A DNA stretch of 17,635 bases from Thermoplasmata archaeon (lineage in GTDB: Archaea > Thermoplasmatota > Thermoplasmata > Thermoplasmatales > Thermoplasmataceae): contig JAJZXT010000098.1 in the NCBI GenBank assembly GCA_021806355.1, positions 1-17,635 on the forward strand, written 5' to 3'. Shown in pieces: positions 14,941 to 17,635 of this stretch. Made by a program: the position numbers and the translations under genes. Below the pieces are notes generated by a model that did no database searches, was not told the origin of the DNA, and saw only the letters and a program-made list of their open reading frames with translations. How positions within the stretch are numbered: position 1 is the first letter of the stretch; the number at the start of each line of letters is the position of its first letter.

Positions 14941-16300
14941 GCATGACTGTCTTATTCATGAGAACATGTCCGGTATACATTATTGCAGCCAAGAAGGAAC
15001 CCTGATAGCTGAAAATCACTGAAAAATTCCCCGTATATTGAGGCACTCCATTTACGTATCTGGTAGATGCTGGGCCGTGGACATAAACATATTGTCCGCT
15101 TCCTATGTTACCGGTTGAAACATTCCCCTTGGGCGCATTTGAAGTTAATTGTGTCATTCCAAAAAATATTGCTGATGGAACATTTGTATTAGAAAAGTTT
15201 GCTATTGCTGTCACTGTCTCTATGGGCATTGAATATGAATAGGAACCATAAGGGGTGGACTGATTTACAACATACTCTCCAGCATTAAACTCGCTCATAC
15301 CAATCAGTGTCAGGTTTCCGACAGTATCGTTTATCAGCAGCCTTTCACTGGGAGTTAAACTAGATGTCTCAATGTTATAAGCCTTGGCATATTCATTGAA
15401 CATTGCTGTTCCATTATTTATGCCTATCAATGCACTGAAAGTATTATTAAATGAAATACCCGTTTGTGCATCAACCTGTGAAGTTGTAATGAACACATTG
15501 TTTATTGGATTAGCTGAGGGGTTTGAAAGTTTTGTGATCTCTGCGTTTAACAATGATGTAAAGTGGGTCATTGATAGATTGTCTGGTGTGAAATAGAAAA
15601 CCCCTATTAGGTTTGCGCCGTCAGTTCCTATCAGTATTGAAAGATTCCAAAGAGAATTATTATTACCAAATGGTGCTTGTGCCCATTGATATAAATAATT
15701 TTTTCCATTTGTCAAATATATCTTGCTTGAAGACACAGACGAATAATTATAGTAAGAATGTGCACTGTAATTAATTAACTGGTATACCTGAGTTACATTA
15801 TTCGAACTTCCAAATTGCAAATATCCCAGTGCTGCAAAGCCATTTCCAGAAGGTTCATATAAATTTGCCTCAAATTGCTGTACTGTTAGGTTAGGATTCA
15901 AATGCTGTGTACTCATAGTAACCGGAGTAAACACACTAAAATGCGTGTTCTTCATTCCCCGTATTCCAGTGATCAAAGATGTTTTGTATGGGTTTGATCC
16001 TGGGTTAACAAGTCCAAAGGTTGTAATCGATGTAGCCGTTGAGAGATTAGATGCACTTCCGGAAGCGCCAGCTCTTTGATTCCAACCACTCCCTAGTGAT
16101 TGGTTAACCTGCGTTGAACTTACCACATTTGGTGCTTTCTGTTGAATATTCGAATTGGTTGCCGGTGTCCCAGTTACAGTTGTTGTGCCTGAATTTGGTG
16201 AGTTTGGTGGAAATTTCAATAAACCGGATAATACAAGACTGCCACTGACAATCACTATCAATACAACTACGATCGCAATTATTACTCCAATTTTAGCCAT
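14906..16300 (-). CDS. Sequon-rich single-span surface protein
   Basis: 464 residues. One N-terminal helix at about 4-28 (GVIIAIVVVLIVIVSGSLVLSGLL) is followed by a Pro/Ser/Thr/Asn-rich stalk (about 30-90) and a long Asn/Ser/Tyr-rich domain. About 18 N-X-S/T sequons are visible, pointing to a heavily glycosylated outer face. No enzyme motif and no cysteine are seen. Thermoplasmatales lack a rigid cell wall, so such glycoproteins probably form the outer coat. ATG 16300 is supported by a TATA box (CTTTATATG, 16321-16329) about 25 bp upstream. The last 35 bases overlap the end of the convergent ABC ATPase gene. Confidence 0.85.
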   Translation of the reverse strand: MAKIGVIIAIVVVLIVIVSGSLVLSGLLKFPPNSPNSGTTTVTGTPATNSNIQQKAPNVVSSTQVNQSLGSGWNQRAGASGSASNLSTATSITTFGLVNPGSNPYKTSLITGIRGMKNTHFSVFTPVTMSTQHLNPNLTVQQFEANLYEPSGNGFAALGYLQFGSSNNVTQVYQLINYSAHSYYNYSSVSSSKIYLTNGKNYLYQWAQAPFGNNNSLWNLSILIGTDGANLIGVFYFTPDNLSMTHFTSLLNAEITKLSNPSANPINNVFITTSQVDAQTGISFNNTFSALIGINNGTAMFNEYAKAYNIETSSLTPSERLLINDTVGNLTLIGMSEFNAGEYVVNQSTPYGSYSYSMPIETVTAIANFSNTNVPSAIFFGMTQLTSNAPKGNVSTGNIGSGQYVYVHGPASTRYVNGVPQYTGNFSVIFSYQGSFLAAIMYTGHVLMNKTVMLNLLTEEYSYL

Positions 16301-16320
16301 TAACTATGATCTAAATTGTT

Positions 16321-16329
16321 CATATAAAG
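16321..16329 (-). promoter_or_regulatory. TATA box of the surface protein gene
   Basis: CTTTATATG on the minus strand is centred about 25 bp upstream of ATG 16300. Confidence 0.5.
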
Positions 16330-16391
16330 GTATGCTCCCAAAATCCTTCTATTGGTCTCAAAGCAACATGGTTCATCATTATCTGTGGATG

Positions 16392-16409
16392 AATATATAT
16401 TTATAATCA
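16392..16409 (-). promoter_or_regulatory. Strong AT-rich promoter-like element upstream of the surface protein gene
   Basis: ATTATAAATATATATTC on the minus strand is the most TATA-like run in the window. About 25 bp downstream lies ATGATG, opening a 19-residue frame (16320-16379). It may be a second, distal promoter for the surface protein gene or a promoter for something smaller. The rest of the 217-bp gap 16301-16517 shows no convincing gene. Confidence 0.35.
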
Positions 16410-16488
16410 TGGCTTTTCACTCAATCTATTTTGGTTTATCTTAAAGCAGTAATTATTATTGGTTCAACACAGCAAATCTAAGCAAAAT

Positions 16489-16498
16489 CTTTAAGTAA
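16489..16498 (+). promoter_or_regulatory. Putative TATA box of the small surface protein gene
   Basis: CTTTAAGTAA is centred about 24 bp before GTG 16518 and 30 bp before ATG 16524. Confidence 0.35.
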
Positions 16499-16517
16499 CT
16501 GATAAAATTTAGCAACT

Positions 16518-17018
16518 GTGGAAATGACCGAAAAAAGAAGAAAAAGCGTCAATATTATAATAGCAGTTGCTATTGTAGCCACTGTTGCAATAGTGTTAGG
16601 TGAATTTGTTGTACTGCCATTATTTAACGTAGGCGGAGCGGCTGCCCCTTCTGACACAAGTTCATTACTATCTGCTAGGTGTAAGATAACTCTTCCCGGT
16701 GACAATTACACTTTGATTAAACACACTTCGACATCCTCATCAATTATAAACGGATCAATTAGTGCAACCAACGGCCTATATTTTTATATAATGACCTCGG
16801 AACAATATTCGACGTATGTGTCTTCTAACTTTTCAAGCAATCTGAATATTCCTAGTTATTACAATAAAAGTATACCGGTATCTGGCAGTTTTAGCGCCGA
16901 TATTCCTGGTGGTTCGTGGTATATTGTTCTTGAAAACCCTCACATTAACTCCTCAACTGATGTCACCGTCAATAAACTGACCGCCTATTCTCTGGGTTCC
17001 CAAGTGTTATGCTCTTAA
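16518..17018 (+). CDS. Small single-span surface protein
   Basis: 166 residues. A basic start (TEKRRKS) and a hydrophobic segment at about 11-36 (VNIIIAVAIVATVAIVLGEF...) anchor a beta-rich Ser/Thr/Asn-rich domain with several sequons. The closing pattern SGSFSADIPGGSWYIVLENPHINSS looks like a small beta-sandwich of the type often found in extracellular archaeal proteins. The only two cysteines are C55, at the start of the outer domain, and C165, the penultimate residue, so a disulfide could tie its ends together. The start could be GTG 16518 or ATG 16524; the likely TATA box CTTTAAGTAA (16489-16498) is 24 or 30 bp away, so the choice is open. The gene diverges from the larger surface protein. 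Confidence 0.75.
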   Translation: MEMTEKRRKSVNIIIAVAIVATVAIVLGEFVVLPLFNVGGAAAPSDTSSLLSARCKITLPGDNYTLIKHTSTSSSIINGSISATNGLYFYIMTSEQYSTYVSSNFSSNLNIPSYYNKSIPVSGSFSADIPGGSWYIVLENPHINSSTDVTVNKLTAYSLGSQVLCS

Positions 17019-17096
17019 TCAACGAGCACTATAGTTTTTCCAGAAATTAGGACAGAACAGGAATATCTTGTGTTATCTATAATAGTGACATCCCTC

Positions 17097-17133
17097 CCTC
17101 AGCTGAGGCGGAAGACTTCTTGCTCGCAAGAGC
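17097..17133. repeat. Cluster of three short palindromes in an intergenic gap
   Basis: In the gap between the small surface protein gene and MITE copy 2 (17019-17219) lie CCTCAGCTGAGG (17097-17108, perfect), GAAGACTTC (17111-17119) and TCTTGCTCGCAAGA (17118-17131, which can also fold as GCTC-GCAA-GAGC at 17122-17133 with a GNRA loop). It could be a transcript-end structure, or the remnant of a hairpin end of an IS200/IS605-type element. No tnpA or tnpB is nearby. Nothing else is seen in this 200-bp gap. Confidence 0.45.
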
Positions 17134-17211
17134 AAAATTAATAGTTTAATGTGCTTCGTAAAAAGGGAAATTGAAGATAAATAGAAATGATATAAACATA
17201 AAGAAAATCAA

Positions 17212-17219
17212 ATTTGACT
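17212..17219 (+). repeat. Left target-site duplication of MITE copy 2
   Basis: ATTTGACT, repeated exactly at 17401-17408. Confidence 0.9.
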
Positions 17220-17400
17220 CTATGGCGGTAATAGACTGATAGACCTTTCTTATATACTGTTATTTGTTGGCCACACTAAACACATAGTTTCCAACTAATC
17301 GATTTGTACAACCAATTCTGGTGTACAGAAAACTCTCAGGATATCACGCATTAGAGCAAGAATTTTGCTGAAGTGACCTGACGACCTTTTGCCGCCATAG
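17220..17400 (+). mobile_element. MITE-like element, copy 2 (181 bp)
   Basis: The same length and orientation as copy 1 at 11415, with the same ends: CTATGGCGGTAATAG on the left and CTTTTGCCGCCATAG on the right. One base of the left inverted repeat has changed (C to T at position 10). It is flanked by a perfect 8-bp duplication ATTTGACT that differs from the duplication of copy 1, so the two copies inserted separately. About 12 of the 15 differences fall in the left 83 bp, and the right 98 bp are nearly identical. The right end stops about 12 bp before the TATA-like box of the tRNA-Val gene. Confidence 0.92.
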
Positions 17401-17408
17401 ATTTGACT
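17401..17408 (+). repeat. Right target-site duplication of MITE copy 2
   Basis: ATTTGACT, identical to 17212-17219. Confidence 0.9.
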
Positions 17409-17412
17409 GCAA

Positions 17413-17422
17413 AAATTATAAT
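17413..17422 (+). promoter_or_regulatory. Putative TATA box of tRNA-Val
   Basis: AAATTATAAT is centred about 31 bp before the first base of the mature tRNA, which allows a short 5' leader. It lies immediately right of the target-site duplication of MITE copy 2. Confidence 0.45.
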
Positions 17423-17448
17423 CTGTGTGACATATCCCGTACCATCCG

Positions 17449-17521
17449 GGGCTTGTAGTCTAGCGGTTATGATGTCGCTCTCACACAGCGGAGGTCGCCG
17501 GTTCAAATCCGGCCAAGCCCA
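17449..17521 (+). tRNA. tRNA-Val (anticodon CAC)
   Basis: 73 nt fold cleanly by eye. The acceptor stem GGGCTTG pairs with CAAGCCC and the discriminator is A. The D arm is GTCTAGCGGTTATGAT. The anticodon stem TCGCT/AGCGG encloses loop CTCACAC with anticodon CAC, decoding GUG (Val). The variable loop is AGGTC, and the T stem GCCGG/CCGGC holds loop TTCAAAT. There is no intron and CCA is not encoded. The antisense frame across it gives the well-known false peptide with LNRRPPLCESD. Confidence 0.96.
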
Positions 17522-17576
17522 TATACAAAAATTTGGGTATTGACAAAAGCCCTTTATTTTGTACTTACTTGACGTG

Positions 17577-17585
17577 TATTTAAAG
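17577..17585 (+). promoter_or_regulatory. Putative TATA box of the gene at the right edge
   Basis: TATTTAAAG is centred 26 bp upstream of ATG 17607, the leaderless distance seen for other genes here. Confidence 0.4.
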
Positions 17586-17606
17586 AAAGATATCATCTGT
17601 AAAAAA

Positions 17607-17635
17607 ATGAGAACATTTTTTTTGAACATAGGGAC
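17607..17635 (+). CDS. Start of a gene cut by the right edge (partial)
   Basis: ATG 17607 opens a frame (MRTFFLNIG) that runs off the window. The only support is the TATA-like box 26 bp upstream and the absence of another start nearby. Nine residues are too few to name it. Confidence 0.35.

Noticed and set aside
11415..17400. CRISPR or tandem repeat array
   Set aside because: There are only two copies, 5.8 kb apart, with inverted termini and target duplications. No short regularly spaced repeats are seen anywhere in the window.
11407..17408. Composite transposon bounded by the two MITE copies
   Set aside because: Each copy has its own different 8-bp duplication directly at its two ends. They therefore inserted independently, and the 5.6 kb between them was not moved as a unit by these ends.
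17351..17629. A 92-residue minus-strand frame containing LNRRPPLCESDIITARLQAP
   Set aside because: It is the classic false translation of the antisense strand of a tRNA; the tRNA-Val at 17449-17521 explains it.

Overview
The window looks like a chromosomal segment of a Thermoplasmatales-type archaeon (Thermoplasma/Ferroplasma/Cuniculiplasma relatives). The reasons are an archaeal PIN-ATPase-KH protein (PINA), a tRNA-Val without encoded CCA, TATA-like boxes lying about 26 bp upstream of many start codons (leaderless transcription), and several membrane-anchored, sequon-rich surface proteins. Genus and species cannot be fixed from the sequence alone.

Left part (1-5307): the 3' end of an unidentified membrane protein, an MFS transporter, and an AsnB-like ATP pyrophosphatase without a glutaminase domain. 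These meet the PINA gene head to head across one shared TATA-like element. PINA converges on a leucyl aminopeptidase (M17). Middle part (5390-11138): an ABC-2 exporter (ATPase plus a permease with a large outer domain), a small four-helix membrane protein, a nucleotidyltransferase-fold protein coupled to a GT2 glycosyltransferase, and an unusual fusion of an FMN-type split barrel to a methyltransferase. The nucleotidyltransferase gene has an in-frame TAG just before its apparent TTG start. A well-placed leaderless promoter lies upstream of an ATG in the same frame, so the gene may be amber-interrupted or may have a leader peptide.

Right part (11400-17635): two 181-bp copies of one non-autonomous transposable element (MITE-like) at 11415-11595 and 17220-17400. 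They share about 92 % identity and carry terminal inverted repeats of about 15 bp. Each is flanked by its own perfect 8-bp target-site duplication (TTTTGAGC and ATTTGACT). Between them lie a hypothetical protein with HELPE and AHEVAT motifs, a visibly AT-richer three-gene operon (anchored outer protein, ABC-2 permease, BcrA-like ATPase), and two single-span surface proteins. The second copy stops just short of the tRNA-Val promoter. A leaderless start of a further gene is cut by the right edge.

Functionally the window mixes housekeeping (PINA in DNA repair/recombination, aminopeptidase, tRNA) with cell-surface business (export, glycosylation, surface proteins). The MITE family is the clearest candidate for something undescribed; no defence system, CRISPR array or complete insertion sequence is visible.
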